In this document: in pieces, positions 17,711 through 27,235 of the stretch | Position numbering within the stretch: position 1 is the stretch's first letter | Layout of the letters: the number at the start of each line of letters is the position of its first letter | Assembly: GCA_003963005.1 (NCBI GenBank) | Contig: RXJW01000112.1 | Location: 1-64,000 of the forward strand | Reading direction: 5' to 3' | Length of the DNA stretch: 64,000 nucleotides | Source: Burkholderiales bacterium | GTDB lineage: Bacteria > Pseudomonadota > Gammaproteobacteria > Burkholderiales > Burkholderiaceae_C | Position numbers and translations under genes: made by a program | The notes under the pieces: generated by a model | Database searches by the model: none | Told to the model about the DNA's origin: nothing | What the model saw: the letters and a program-made list of their open reading frames with translations, nothing else

Positions 17711-17767
17711 TAGCGGTCAGCGTGGCGCCCGCTTGGCGGGCCATCCTCACCTGCAGAAACCGACGCC

Positions 17768-19882
17768 ATGAACCCAACAGCCGCCCGCCGCACATGGGGC
17801 TGGTTCGCGCGCGAGCGCAGGCCCGGCCGCCCCCTCAAGCTATGGCATCGCATTGCATACGGGTTCGCGTCGCTGCTGGTCCTGATGGCGGTATTGCTCG
17901 TCGTAGCCGTTCTTCAGTTCAGGACTCTGGCCCATCACAGCGACCGGATGCTCAAGGTCGATTTCCAGCGAATGCTGCGCGTGCAGTCTGTCTACCAGCA
18001 CGCGCAGGGGCACGGCGCAGCCATGGCGCGACTGCTTACCTCACCGAGGGCTGATCGCGAGCCCGTCTATGTGCTCGCAGACGCCGAGTATCTTCAGATA
18101 GACCGGACACTGGCGCAGCTGCAGCAAGGCGTCGGGGACCTGGAGTCGTTGCCATTCCTTGCTGAGGTAGGCCTACGCCGCCAAGAGTACCGGACGATAT
18201 TCATCGACGTGGTCTCCAGCATCGAAGCGGATGAAGTTCCTCAGGCGAGCCGGCTATTCAACGGACCGGGCCTGGCTGCGCTCAATCGCCTGTTGGCTGC
18301 CTCCGAAGCACTGCTGGCCCATGAGCGGCTTGCACTCGAGCGCCGCCAATCTGCGGTGTCCGAAAGAATCGCTCGCTCAGAGTGGGGCCTGGCGACGCTA
18401 GCCCTGGCTGCCTTGGTGGCCTCAGCGGTCATGGCCTGGCGAATCACTACAAGCATTGCGAAGCCGCTGGCCCGCATCGAATCTGCTGCAAGTCTCATTG
18501 AACAGGGCCAGTACACCTCCCGTGTCGAGGTGCGGGGCGGCGCTGAGATTACGCGTGTCGCCGACGCCATCAACAGGATGGCAAAAGCCGTTGCGGTACG
18601 AGAGCGAGCCATAGAACGCCTGGCCTATACAGATCGCTTGACCAACCTCCCCAATCGCAATGGGCTGATGCGCTTGGCTGACGCTGGCACATGGCCAAGG
18701 CCTTCTGTCATACACATCGACTTGGCTCGATTGCGCAGCATCAACGAGGTATTGGGCTTCGACGCGGGCGACGACGTGTTGATGCATTTGGCTGCCCGCC
18801 TGCGTTCGCAGGCACAGCTGGAAGGATTCACGCTGGCACGGCTTGAAGGGGGCGTCTTCGTCTGCATCAGCCCCAGCCGTTCTCGCCAGTCGGTCGAGGA
18901 GCTGCGCGCCCGGCTGGACGCTGTGCTTTCCGGCTCGATGGTCTGCGCTCTGCAGACCATCGATGTCCGTCTGGTTTACGGGCTGTCCGCTCGCGACACT
19001 GACGGCCCTGTGACGCTCGACCTCCTGTTGCGCGAAGCCGAACAAGCCGCTGCTGAGGCCAAGCGCCAGCAACAGGTGTGGCGCTGGCACGCGGCTGGTG
19101 ATGTCTCGGCCCGCGCGCGTCAGCTCGGACTTCTCTCGGGGCTGGAGTCTGCAGCTGACAGTGCTCAGCTTGAGATGTGGCTGCAACCTAAGCTGGAGCT
19201 CGCCTCTGGGCAGATGCGCAGCGTGGAGGCGCTCGTCCGATGGCGTCATCCAGATTGGGGCTACGTGGCACCGTCGGAGTTCATCCCCTTCGCAGAACAG
19301 ACGGGCCATATCGGCATCGTGACGCACGCCATGCTTGAACAGGCACTGTCCACTCTGGGCAGGTGGAAACTCACACACCCGCTACTGAGCATTGCCGTCA
19401 ACGTGAGCACGCTCGACATCCGCGACACGGCGCTGCCGACGCGAATCGCAGGCATGGCCGCACGTCACGGCGCGCCGCTCGACATGTTGAAGCTGGAGAT
19501 CACCGAAAGCGGGCTGATGTCGCACGCCGACGCCGTCATGCCAGTACTGCGTGCGCTGTGCGAGCTGGGCGTGAAGCTATCCATCGATGACTTCGGAACA
19601 GGCTATTCATCGCTTTCGTACCTACATCGTCTCCCGGTTTCCGAGCTGAAGATCGACCGCAGCTTTGTGACACAGGCTGACGGCGCGCCAGAGGCTGCAG
19701 CTTTGCTGGGCACCATCATCGAGCTTGGCCACAGCCTTCAGCTGAGGGTCGTGGCCGAGGGTGTCGAGCGCCCCGAGGAACACAGCCTGCTGCAGCGCCT
19801 GCGTTGCGACGAAATCCAGGGCTACCTCATCGCCAAACCAATGCCTTTGGTCGACTTTGAGCGGCGACTCGCAGCCATGTGA
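17768..19882 (+). CDS. Membrane EAL phosphodiesterase with HAMP and degenerate GGDEF domain
   Basis: 704 residues. TM1 is at about residues 26-50, a periplasmic sensor of ~160 residues follows, TM2 is at ~210-231, then a HAMP linker. The GGDEF-type domain has RLEGGVFVCIS in place of the GGDEF loop and should not make c-di-GMP. The EAL domain keeps the catalytic set: EALVRW, NVS, EITES, DDFGTGYSSLSYL, ELKIDRSFV, VAEGVE and IQGYLIAKP. It should hydrolyse c-di-GMP in response to a periplasmic signal. Its position next to metal genes and the promoter-like motif upstream suggest a metal or stress cue, which is inference. Confidence 0.9.
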   Translation: MNPTAARRTWGWFARERRPGRPLKLWHRIAYGFASLLVLMAVLLVVAVLQFRTLAHHSDRMLKVDFQRMLRVQSVYQHAQGHGAAMARLLTSPRADREPVYVLADAEYLQIDRTLAQLQQGVGDLESLPFLAEVGLRRQEYRTIFIDVVSSIEADEVPQASRLFNGPGLAALNRLLAASEALLAHERLALERRQSAVSERIARSEWGLATLALAALVASAVMAWRITTSIAKPLARIESAASLIEQGQYTSRVEVRGGAEITRVADAINRMAKAVAVRERAIERLAYTDRLTNLPNRNGLMRLADAGTWPRPSVIHIDLARLRSINEVLGFDAGDDVLMHLAARLRSQAQLEGFTLARLEGGVFVCISPSRSRQSVEELRARLDAVLSGSMVCALQTIDVRLVYGLSARDTDGPVTLDLLLREAEQAAAEAKRQQQVWRWHAAGDVSARARQLGLLSGLESAADSAQLEMWLQPKLELASGQMRSVEALVRWRHPDWGYVAPSEFIPFAEQTGHIGIVTHAMLEQALSTLGRWKLTHPLLSIAVNVSTLDIRDTALPTRIAGMAARHGAPLDMLKLEITESGLMSHADAVMPVLRALCELGVKLSIDDFGTGYSSLSYLHRLPVSELKIDRSFVTQADGAPEAAALLGTIIELGHSLQLRVVAEGVERPEEHSLLQRLRCDEIQGYLIAKPMPLVDFERRLAAM

Positions 19883-19940
19883 AGGTTCGCAGGGTCGGAG
19901 CGTGATGGCAATGGTGTCGGATCCGCCGGGGGGCTGTGCT

Positions 19941-21332
19941 TCAACGGCGGGGCAAAGCATCCCAAGGGAGCATAGGCGTCAGAAGGATGTGGAGCAGGTT
20001 GTCCTGGAAGTTCGGATTGCTGGTCAGCCTGTCGTGGCGCTCGCAAAGGAAGAAGTAGTAGGCCAGGGGCAGGAAAGCCTCCTCGTGCTGCGGTGCACTT
20101 GGATCCAGGGTTTCCCGGGCGAGAAGCGACGGCTTCGTGACCCTGCCGTCACCAGGTTCAAAGAGGTCATGAGCTGAGGCGCGCCCCCGCAATCCGGTGT
20201 TCGGCCCTTGTGCGCGTGTCGCGCCGTCAACTTCTCGAATCTGCAGTCTCGCCGGTGTCTGCTCGCAGTTGCCCCCAAACAGCACATAGCGGATCGGCGA
20301 ACGGGGTTCCGGCGTCGAAAGCATCCAAGCCAGGCGACGTGCTCTTTCCAGATATGACGCGAAGAGCCGCTCGTCGATGTTTTCCCGATCGACAGAAGGC
20401 TGCTGGCGTTGGGCAGTCCTTGAACGGGCGAAGATGCCCATGTTGAAGCTTCTCCACGTGGCCGTGTCATACAGATCCGCGTCGACGGTATGCCCCTCCG
20501 CATCGAGCAACCATGGAGCCAGAGGGTGCGGCAGCAGCTGAAAGACCGACGGCATCGTGGCGATGACATCCGGCGGGATCCGGCCTAGACCGACGGGCTC
20601 TCCACCGATCATTCCCTCGAGTGCCGAGATGGATCCAAAGTTCGGCGTCCCCAGGAGAACCAGCTTGCGCACATGTTCGGCACCATAGAGGGTGATGTCG
20701 CCGGGGTCTCCTCCCAGCACATCCCTGGGCCCGAATCGGAGGTAGTAGCGGGCGACCACGCCGCCCATGCTGTGCGCCACGATGTCGACCTTGAGTCTGG
20801 GATCGTGGTGGTCGATGCGAATCTGTTGGATGAGTCGTTCCAGCGCCACCGCGTGGAGGGCGTTGTCCTGGCGCCAGTCATAGGGGAAGACATAGAGCGC
20901 TCGTCCCGTCGCCGGCGGTGCCTGGCCGGGGCGCGTCCTGACATAGCCGCCGTATCGCACAAGCGTTTCAAGCAGTGGTCTGTAGTAGTCGAAACCAAGG
21001 ACCTGCTCTGCCAGGTCGAAGGCCTCAACCGGCGAATCCACGCTGCCGCGCAACGCAAGCTCGCGATAGTCGGAGAAGAGCACGCTCTGCCAGCTGCCCG
21101 GCCAGATCTCGTCGCCCGTCGTCACGCGCCGGAGCTTGGAGCCGAAGAGGCCGGGAATCAGAATCAGCGGAGTCCCATCAGGCGACGTCGAGGCACCCTG
21201 GTAGCTGATTCCCAAGTCCGGCCTTGGCGGCAGCAAGCTGCAGGCGCTCAGGACAAGGGCCACAACGAACGCTGTGACGCGCGACCTGAGTGCGGGGCGT
21301 AAGCGGGCTTGATCGGTCAATTGAAGTGGCAC
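19941..21332 (-). CDS. LCAT-family lipoprotein lipase/acyltransferase
   Basis: 463 residues, GTG start at 21332. The lipobox LSAC (Cys31) follows a hydrophobic signal, predicting a lipoprotein. The lecithin:cholesterol acyltransferase-like fold shows PLILIPGLFGSKL (oxyanion region), YVFPYDWRQ, and nucleophile elbow VAHSMGG with Ser188. It probably hydrolyses or transfers acyl chains on lipids. The gene starts 12 bases after the zinc-ribbon gene and seems to be the last gene of the leftward arsenosugar-type operon. A role in arsenolipid or membrane-lipid turnover is speculative. Confidence 0.8.
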   Translation of the reverse strand: MPLQLTDQARLRPALRSRVTAFVVALVLSACSLLPPRPDLGISYQGASTSPDGTPLILIPGLFGSKLRRVTTGDEIWPGSWQSVLFSDYRELALRGSVDSPVEAFDLAEQVLGFDYYRPLLETLVRYGGYVRTRPGQAPPATGRALYVFPYDWRQDNALHAVALERLIQQIRIDHHDPRLKVDIVAHSMGGVVARYYLRFGPRDVLGGDPGDITLYGAEHVRKLVLLGTPNFGSISALEGMIGGEPVGLGRIPPDVIATMPSVFQLLPHPLAPWLLDAEGHTVDADLYDTATWRSFNMGIFARSRTAQRQQPSVDRENIDERLFASYLERARRLAWMLSTPEPRSPIRYVLFGGNCEQTPARLQIREVDGATRAQGPNTGLRGRASAHDLFEPGDGRVTKPSLLARETLDPSAPQHEEAFLPLAYYFFLCERHDRLTSNPNFQDNLLHILLTPMLPWDALPRR

Positions 21333-21344
21333 CGAGGCGATCGA

Positions 21345-21557
21345 TCAGCTGCAGCACGAGCGGCCCGACGCGTCTTGCTGGACGGGAGGGCATGGTGTGC
21401 TGCCGAAAGAGCAGAAGACACAGCAATCGCCGGGCCTGGGTCGAAGCACGACCCGACACCCAGGGCATTCGTAGAAAAACTGACAAGCATCGAATGGCAT
21501 TGCTGCCCGCTCGGCGTGGCCACAGTACGGGCATGTCAGCAGCGACATCAGTTCCAT
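21345..21557 (-). CDS. Small double zinc-ribbon protein (GDCCVFCS family)
   Basis: 70 residues with Cys pairs CPYC, CPGC and the block GDCCVFCSFGSTPCPP. This block is recognisable from small proteins encoded beside mercury and arsenic genes. Two zinc-ribbon-like sites are likely, and metal or metalloid binding is possible. It lies 9 bases after the broken HD-GYP gene and 12 before the lipase, within one operon. Confidence 0.8.
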   Translation of the reverse strand: MELMSLLTCPYCGHAERAAMPFDACQFFYECPGCRVVLRPRPGDCCVFCSFGSTPCPPVQQDASGRSCCS

Positions 21558-21566
21558 GCAGTCGCC

Positions 21567-22496
21567 TCACGCCGCGTCGAGCGTCTTCAGAAACTCGCGC
21601 GCGGTGTCGGCCACGAAGCGCTGGATCAGGGCCAGGTCGGGCGTGGGTTGGAGTGCGGCGGCACTCGCGCGCTGCTCAGTGGCAATCGCGTTCAGCGAAC
21701 CATCGTGCACATCCGCCTCCAGGCGGTAGTCACTGCCGCAGTTGAAGCAGCAGACATGCTCTCCCGCCCGCTGCTCCCGCCGGAGCACCAAGGTGGGGCC
21801 GCAACGCAAGCAGGTCCTCAGAGGAATGCCATCGTCACTGTGACCGGCGATGTGGTCGAGAAGCCCCTCGCGGCCCAGCGCCATCATGTGGCGGCCCAGG
21901 GATTCATCGAATTGCCGACCCAGCGCTGCTTCAAGCTTGTCCAGCGCCATATAGACGGGCATCCCGGGGCGGTAGGGGCGGCTGCTGGTCATCGCGTCGA
22001 AGGCGTCGCAAATGCCGACCACCCTGGCGGCCATCGGGATCGCGGTGGCGCTCAATCCCCGCGGATAGCCTCGTCCATCCGGTGTCTCGTGATGATGAAG
22101 AACCGCCTCGCGCACGAGGTCGGCCAGCGGATGTCCAGCAAGCATCCGGGCGCCTTGCTCGGGGTGGGTCTTGATTACCTGGTACTCCTCGTCGGTCAAG
22201 CGGTCCGGCTTGCGCAGAATCGCATCCGGAATGCCCACCTTGCCCAGGTCGTGAAGAAAGCCGCCGATCGCGATTCGGGCGCATTCGTGTTCGGGCAGGC
22301 CGGCGCGTTCGCACAACAGACCGGCGTAGCGCTACACCCGCCAGAGGTGCCCACCGGTGTACGGATCGCGTGCTTCAACGACCCAGGCCATGACGAGCAG
22401 GCTGGCGAGGATTTGCTCGCGCTGGACCCACCGGTCCTGTCCAAGTCCGCGCGCGTCGGCCTGGCGGCTGATACCCAGAAGGCTGAACAGGCTCAT
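21567..22496 (-). pseudogene. HD-GYP phosphodiesterase gene interrupted by an in-frame TAG
   Basis: From ATG 22496 (overlapping the upstream stop as ATGA) the frame reads MSLFSLLGIS ... VVEARDPYTGGHLWRV. It then meets TAG at 22332-22334 and continues in the same frame as RYAGLLCERAGLPEHECARI. Downstream the HD-GYP domain is intact: FLHDLGKVGIP, HHHETPDGRGYP. Relatives usually read GGHLWRVSRYA here, so a single TCG-to-TAG change fits. A C-terminal Cys-rich segment (CLRCG ... CCFNCG) is also preserved. Either the gene is recently inactivated, or a shorter product starts internally without part of the N-terminal HD helix. It would have been a c-di-GMP phosphodiesterase. Confidence 0.85.
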
Positions 22497-23620
22497 GCGA
22501 GGTCCTTGTTGTTCAAGCGCGCCACGAAGCGGCGATCGATGTGGTCCTTCCACCGCCAGGTCCAGCGACCCCACGATGAAAAGCCACCCCAGCTGGCAAT
22601 CGCCTGTCGGTTGCCCGTGCTGATCAGGTAGAGGGCGCGCCGCTGGGGTTCCCAGCCGCGCGGCGCACGGCCTTCGCAAAGTGCCCGAAGATTCTGCGCC
22701 AGCACGGGGCCGGCGTGCACGGCGAAGACACCCGACTTGGGACGCTCGCTTGAATAGCAAGCCACATCTCCCGCGGCGCAGACGTCGGGGTGGGACCGGC
22801 TTTGCAAGCTAGGCCCCACCCGGATGAAACCGCGTGCGTCGGTGCTCAAGCCTGCCCGCGCTGGCCATTCGGGTGCTGCGGCGCCCGTCACCATCATCGC
22901 GGCGTCGACCGGCAGGCTGCCGCCGCCGTCCAGCCGCACATGGTCCGGGCAGATTTCGATCACCCGACTCTCTCCAATCCACCGTATGCCGTGTTGGCGA
23001 AGTAGAGCTTCGGCTCGTCGTTGCGCCGAGGTGGGCAGACCGTCCAGGGGCAAAGATCCGCTCCCCAACAGACTGATGCGCAGATGTGACCAGCCGTCGC
23101 GCCAGGCTCGCTGACGGATGGCGAACGCCAATTCCACCCCTGCCGCACCTGCCCCGATGATGGCGAGCTCGAAGCGCGCGCAGCGGCTCAGGATGCGGTC
23201 TACCAGCGCTGGCCATGCCGCTACAAATCCTTCGATCGGCCGCACAGGAAGTGCGTGAGTTGCCGCACCGGCCACGGCGGCCAGCGCTGCGACGGGCCCC
23301 GTGTCGATCGACAGGCGGTCGAAGTGCAGCAGGCGTCCATCGGCACAGCGCGCGTGACGGGAGTCAGCGTCCAGTTCGATGACGGCCGTTTCATGGAAGG
23401 TCACGCCGGCGCGCGCTGCGAGATCGGCGAGTTGGATCGAGCAGGCTTCCAACCGGTAGTGGCCGGCAATCCAGCCCGGCAGCATTCCGGAGTAGATCTG
23501 CCGGCGGGATGGACTCACCAGGCTCACCTGCCAGCCATTGATCGGCCGCCGGGCCAATTCGGCCAGCACCTGCAAATGAGCATGACCGCCGCCGATCAGG
23601 ATGAGTTGGCGTTGCGTCAT
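22493..23620 (-). CDS. NDH-2-like FAD oxidoreductase (TIGR03169 family)
   Basis: 375 residues. The N-terminal FAD dinucleotide fold is LILIGGGHAHLQVL. The second, NAD(P)-binding fold is FELAIIGAGAAGVELAF, and the FAD-binding end is VCAAGDVACY. The GGGHAHL start and overall layout match the TIGR03169 pyridine-nucleotide oxidoreductases, which are often found beside or fused to selenide water dikinase. Here it lies in an arsenosugar-type operon, with 4-base overlaps at both ends. Likely a soluble or peripheral electron-transfer enzyme; substrate unknown. Confidence 0.85.
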   Translation of the reverse strand: MTQRQLILIGGGHAHLQVLAELARRPINGWQVSLVSPSRRQIYSGMLPGWIAGHYRLEACSIQLADLAARAGVTFHETAVIELDADSRHARCADGRLLHFDRLSIDTGPVAALAAVAGAATHALPVRPIEGFVAAWPALVDRILSRCARFELAIIGAGAAGVELAFAIRQRAWRDGWSHLRISLLGSGSLPLDGLPTSAQRRAEALLRQHGIRWIGESRVIEICPDHVRLDGGGSLPVDAAMMVTGAAAPEWPARAGLSTDARGFIRVGPSLQSRSHPDVCAAGDVACYSSERPKSGVFAVHAGPVLAQNLRALCEGRAPRGWEPQRRALYLISTGNRQAIASWGGFSSWGRWTWRWKDHIDRRFVARLNNKDLA

Positions 23621-24270
23621 GCGGGGTCAGCGACCCAGGCCCGCAGCCGAGTCAGGTCATCGGGTAGGTCCACGTCCCACAGCGGATCGAACTCTCGAAC
23701 CGCGAGCCTCTGTGCCTGCGCTCTGGCGCGCGTGTCGTTCATGACGGCGGAGGTGCTCCAGGTCATGCGCTCGAACAGCGCCGGCTGCGGGCGCCTAAGT
23801 CCGACGAGCACATAGCCACCATCCTCTGCGGGATAGAACACCGCGTCGTGGCCGGCGAGCAACGCCTGGGCGGCCTCGCGCAGATGCCGGGGCTGCAAGG
23901 CCGGGCAGTCGGTGCCAATGAGGAGGGTCGGCCCTTCAACACACTGCAGACGGAAGGCCGCGTGCATGCGCTCGCCCAGATCACCGCTGGGCTGCGTCAG
24001 GCAGCGCACGCCCTCGAAGCGCGCCAGCGCACGGAAAAAGCGATGGCGTATGTCCGGCGTGCACCAAAGCGTCACCGGCCCCAGACCAGCGGCCCGTGCG
24101 GTGCGGACGGCGTCGCGTGTGAACTGTCGCTGTAACCGTGCCGCTCCTGCGGCGCCGAGCGCTGGAATGAGCCGCGTCTTGGCCAGGCCGGCGATCGGCG
24201 CCTTGGCCAAGATCGCCACTTGAACGCGACTGAGCGCCGGGTTACTGGGGGTCGCGCGGACGGTAGCCAT
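23617..24270 (-). CDS. TIGR04282-family arsenosugar-type glycosyltransferase
   Basis: 217 residues from ATG 24270. It has the GT-A/nucleotidyltransferase fold of DUF2064: VQVAILAKAPIAGLAKTRLI (nucleotide-binding start), LIGTDCPAL (metal-binding DC) and VFYPAEDGGYVLVGL. TIGR04282 and TIGR04283 genes typically occur as a pair next to ArsS. It overlaps the TIGR04283 gene by 29 bases and the downstream oxidoreductase by 4 bases. Likely adds or activates a sugar in arsenosugar synthesis; the exact reaction is not established. Confidence 0.88.
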   Translation of the reverse strand: MATVRATPSNPALSRVQVAILAKAPIAGLAKTRLIPALGAAGAARLQRQFTRDAVRTARAAGLGPVTLWCTPDIRHRFFRALARFEGVRCLTQPSGDLGERMHAAFRLQCVEGPTLLIGTDCPALQPRHLREAAQALLAGHDAVFYPAEDGGYVLVGLRRPQPALFERMTWSTSAVMNDTRARAQAQRLAVREFDPLWDVDLPDDLTRLRAWVADPA

Positions 24271-24940
24271 ATTGAATTGCCAGTTGCGCCGGATCGGCGC
24301 CGAAAAAGTAGGCAGCGCGCAAGCGCCACATCAGCCAAATGGTGCGCCACGCGCCGTGCTTCTCCCAGCGGCGCGCCGATGTCCGGACCTGGGTGCGCAG
24401 GCAGACTGGAGCGCTCAGTTTGTTAAGCAGCGTTGACATCGCGATGTCCTCCATGAGCGGCAAATCGGGGAAGCCTCCCACCTGCTGGAACAACTCCTGG
24501 CGCATGAAGATCGCCTGGTCGCCCGTGGCGATGCCGGTGAGGCGGGAACGCAGATTCATCAGCCGGGCCACCCAATGCAGCAAGGGCCAGTCACTGTCGA
24601 TGTGAACGTCGAAGCGTCCCCAGGCGATGGACCGCCGGCATGCATCCGCCACGAGCTGATCGGCCTGAGCCGGCAGCACGGTGTCGGCATGGAGGAAGAG
24701 CAGCACCGGCGCCGGACAGGCTGCAGCACCGGCATTCATCTGCGCAGCTCGGCCACGCGGCGCGAGCAAGGCGAGATCGGCGTGCTCGCGAGCGATGGCG
24801 AGGCTGTCGTCATGACTTCCACCGTCCACGACGACGACATGCGCACCGCGATTTCGAAAGATCTGAAGCGCGCTCAGACGTTCGGCCAGTTGAGGGCCTT
24901 CGTTCAATACCGGGACGATGATGCAAAGACGTGGCTTCAT
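24242..24940 (-). CDS. TIGR04283-family arsenosugar-type glycosyltransferase (GT2)
   Basis: 232 residues. GT2 hallmarks: LCIIVPVLNEG at the start, VVVDGGSHDDS (nucleotide-sugar site), AQMNAGA and LLFLHADT (the DxD-like metal site as HADT). The C-terminal region GDQAIFMRQELFQQVGGFP is typical. It pairs with the TIGR04282 gene downstream and begins 10 bases after the TVP38-FAD gene. Predicted cytoplasmic or membrane-associated sugar transfer in arsenosugar or arsenolipid synthesis. Confidence 0.88.
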   Translation of the reverse strand: MKPRLCIIVPVLNEGPQLAERLSALQIFRNRGAHVVVVDGGSHDDSLAIAREHADLALLAPRGRAAQMNAGAAACPAPVLLFLHADTVLPAQADQLVADACRRSIAWGRFDVHIDSDWPLLHWVARLMNLRSRLTGIATGDQAIFMRQELFQQVGGFPDLPLMEDIAMSTLLNKLSAPVCLRTQVRTSARRWEKHGAWRTIWLMWRLRAAYFFGADPAQLAIQYGYRPRDPQ

Positions 24941-24950
24941 CGTGCTGCTT

Positions 24951-27113
24951 TCATCCCAGGCGCCAGCGGTGGAACCGCGCCAGCCCTCTGAGAACCCCTT
25001 GAGGCGCGTGCGCGCGCTTCCAGTTGCCGGCTACGTATTTGTTGGCCTCGGCGAGGGTCGGGTAGATGTGGATCGTGGCGAGCAACTGGTTCAATCCGAT
25101 GCCATGCTTCATTGCCAGAACGAACTCCGCCAGGAGGTCTCCCGCGTGCTCACCCACGATGGTGGCGCCGAGGATGCGATCCTTGCCAGGCACCGTGAGC
25201 ACCTTGATGAAGCCATGGTCCACGCCGTCCGCGATCGCGCGGTCCAGGTCATCCAGCCCATAGCGCGTCACTTCGTAGGGCGTACCGCGCGCTTTGGCCT
25301 CCAGTTCATTCAGCCCGACACGCGCCACCTCGGGCTCCACGAAGGTGGCTGCCGGAATGACAGAGTAGTCCGCCCGGAACTTCTTGAACGGAGAGAACAA
25401 GGCGTTGACTGCGGCGTACCAGGCCTGATGCGCCGCCGTGTGTGTGAATTGATAGGGGCCGGCCACGTCACCTGCCGCGTAGATGTTCGGGAAGTTGGTC
25501 TGCAGGTAGCCGTTCACGTCCACGGTACGACCGACTGAAACTCCCAAGGACTCCAGCCCGTAACCCGCAAGGTTGGCCTGGCGGCCTACGGCTACCAGCA
25601 GTTCATCAAATGGAATTCGCACATGCTCGTTGCGGTGTATCGCCACCAGGAACTTGTCATCGCCTTCGAGGTCGATGCGCTGGGCCTCGTGCCCGGTCAA
25701 CACGGTCACGCCTTCTGACTCGAAGCGCTGCGTGACTGTTTCGGAGACCTCTGCATCCTCTCGCGACAGGATGCGGTCCGCCATTTCGACCTGGGTGACC
25801 TTCGACCCCAGGCGTGCGAAGGCCTGGGCCAACTCGCAGCCGATCGGGCCGCCACCCAGCACCAGCAGACGACGCGGCAACGCGCGCAACTGCCAGACGT
25901 TGTCAGAGGTCAGCACCTGCACACGCTCGATGCCCGGAATGGGGGGCACGAAGGGCCTGGCACCGGCAGCGATCACCAGGGCGCGGGTGGTGAGCCGTTC
26001 AACGCGACCATCACGGTGGTTGATTTCTACCTGCCAGGGCGAGATCACGCGCGCAACGCCTTGCGCTACCTCAACGCCCAGTGCGGTGTAGCGCTCCACC
26101 GAGTCGTGAGGTTCGATGGCTTTGATGACGCGCTGCACGCGCTCCATCACCTCGGCAAAGTCGTATTTAACCTCGGCAGCGTGGATGCCGAAGTCCTTCG
26201 CGCGGCGGATCTGATGAACGAACTTCGCGGAGCGGATCAGCGCCTTTGATGGCACGCAGCCGGTATTCAGGCAGTCGCCACCCAAGGCGTGCTTCTCTAC
26301 CAAGGTCACACGTGCCTTGAGTGCTGCCGCGATGTAGGCCGTGACGAGCCCCGCCGATCCGCCGCCGATGACGATGAGATTGCGGTCGAAATGCCCGGGG
26401 CGCGGCCAGCGCGCGTAGACCTTGTGCGCGCGCAGCCGGCCCGCAAGCCCTATTGCAAGCCCTTTTGCAAGCCACGGGAGGAACCCCAGCAACACCAGCG
26501 AGCCCAGCATCGCCGGGGAAAGGACATCGCCCAACGACTTCAGGTTGGCAAGTTGAGTCCCGGCGTTCACGTACACGAGCGTCGCGGCCAGCATGCCGAC
26601 CTGGCTGACCCAGTAGAAGGTCCACGGTCGCATCGCTGTCAGGCCCATGCCCAAGTTGATTGCGAAGAACGGCAGCACCGGCACCAGGCGCAGCGTGAAC
26701 AGGTAGAAGCCGCCATCCCGGGCCACACCCTCGTTGAGCGCAGCCATCCGCGTCCCGAACCGAGCATTCACCCAGGCACCGAGCAGCCAGCGTGAACTCA
26801 GGAACGCCAGGGTTGCGCCCAGACTGGAGGCGAACGACACGATCAGCGTTCCCCAACCGAGCCCAAAGATGGCCCCGGCCGCCACGGTCATCAAGGCGGC
26901 GCCAGGCAAAGAGATGGCAGCCGCCGCCGCGTACCCCAGGAAGAACATCAGACCAGCCAACCAAGGGCTGGCGCGTCGCCATGCCTCCAGTTCGGCCTGA
27001 CGTGCCTTGATGCTTGCAAGGGTCATCGTCTGGGCAAAGTCCGACTGGTAGAGCAGCACTGCGCCGACCAGGAGCAGTCCGATCAGAAGCCAACGGGTGT
27101 TCAAGCGCATCAA
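24951..27113 (-). CDS. TVP38/TMEM64 membrane domain fused to a mercuric-reductase-like FAD oxidoreductase
   Basis: 720 residues. The first ~230 are a VTT/TVP38-type membrane domain with several hydrophobic helices (WLAGLMFFLGYAAAAAISLP ... GWGTLIVSFASSLGATLAFL). From about residue 245 a class-I pyridine-nucleotide disulfide oxidoreductase begins: NLIVIGGGSAGLVTAYIAA, the redox pair in GGDCLNTGCVPSKAL, the second fold LLVLGGGPIGCELAQAF and FAD site YAAGDVAG. Such fusions are known but their substrate is not established; a membrane-linked reductase is inferred. It is the first gene of the leftward operon, behind an ECF-type motif at 27173-27199. Confidence 0.9.
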   Translation of the reverse strand: MMRLNTRWLLIGLLLVGAVLLYQSDFAQTMTLASIKARQAELEAWRRASPWLAGLMFFLGYAAAAAISLPGAALMTVAAGAIFGLGWGTLIVSFASSLGATLAFLSSRWLLGAWVNARFGTRMAALNEGVARDGGFYLFTLRLVPVLPFFAINLGMGLTAMRPWTFYWVSQVGMLAATLVYVNAGTQLANLKSLGDVLSPAMLGSLVLLGFLPWLAKGLAIGLAGRLRAHKVYARWPRPGHFDRNLIVIGGGSAGLVTAYIAAALKARVTLVEKHALGGDCLNTGCVPSKALIRSAKFVHQIRRAKDFGIHAAEVKYDFAEVMERVQRVIKAIEPHDSVERYTALGVEVAQGVARVISPWQVEINHRDGRVERLTTRALVIAAGARPFVPPIPGIERVQVLTSDNVWQLRALPRRLLVLGGGPIGCELAQAFARLGSKVTQVEMADRILSREDAEVSETVTQRFESEGVTVLTGHEAQRIDLEGDDKFLVAIHRNEHVRIPFDELLVAVGRQANLAGYGLESLGVSVGRTVDVNGYLQTNFPNIYAAGDVAGPYQFTHTAAHQAWYAAVNALFSPFKKFRADYSVIPAATFVEPEVARVGLNELEAKARGTPYEVTRYGLDDLDRAIADGVDHGFIKVLTVPGKDRILGATIVGEHAGDLLAEFVLAMKHGIGLNQLLATIHIYPTLAEANKYVAGNWKRAHAPQGVLRGLARFHRWRLG

Positions 27114-27172
27114 GGACCTTTGCGGCGGAGCTACTCGGGGAGCTGGGGGAAGCCAGCGCCTTTGCTGCCATA

Positions 27173-27199
27173 GACGCGCATCGCGCCGCAGACCTTACA
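27173..27199 (-). promoter_or_regulatory. ECF-type promoter motif for the TVP38-FAD operon
   Basis: On the minus strand TGTAAG (27194-27199), 17 bases, CGTC (27173-27176), ending 60 bases before the ATG at 27113. The other clear members of the set have 16-base spacing. It is divergent with the motif at 27236-27261. Confidence 0.55.
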
Positions 27200-27235
27200 G
27201 ACGGCAGGTAGCACAGCTGCGTGCTGCCGGGCCCC

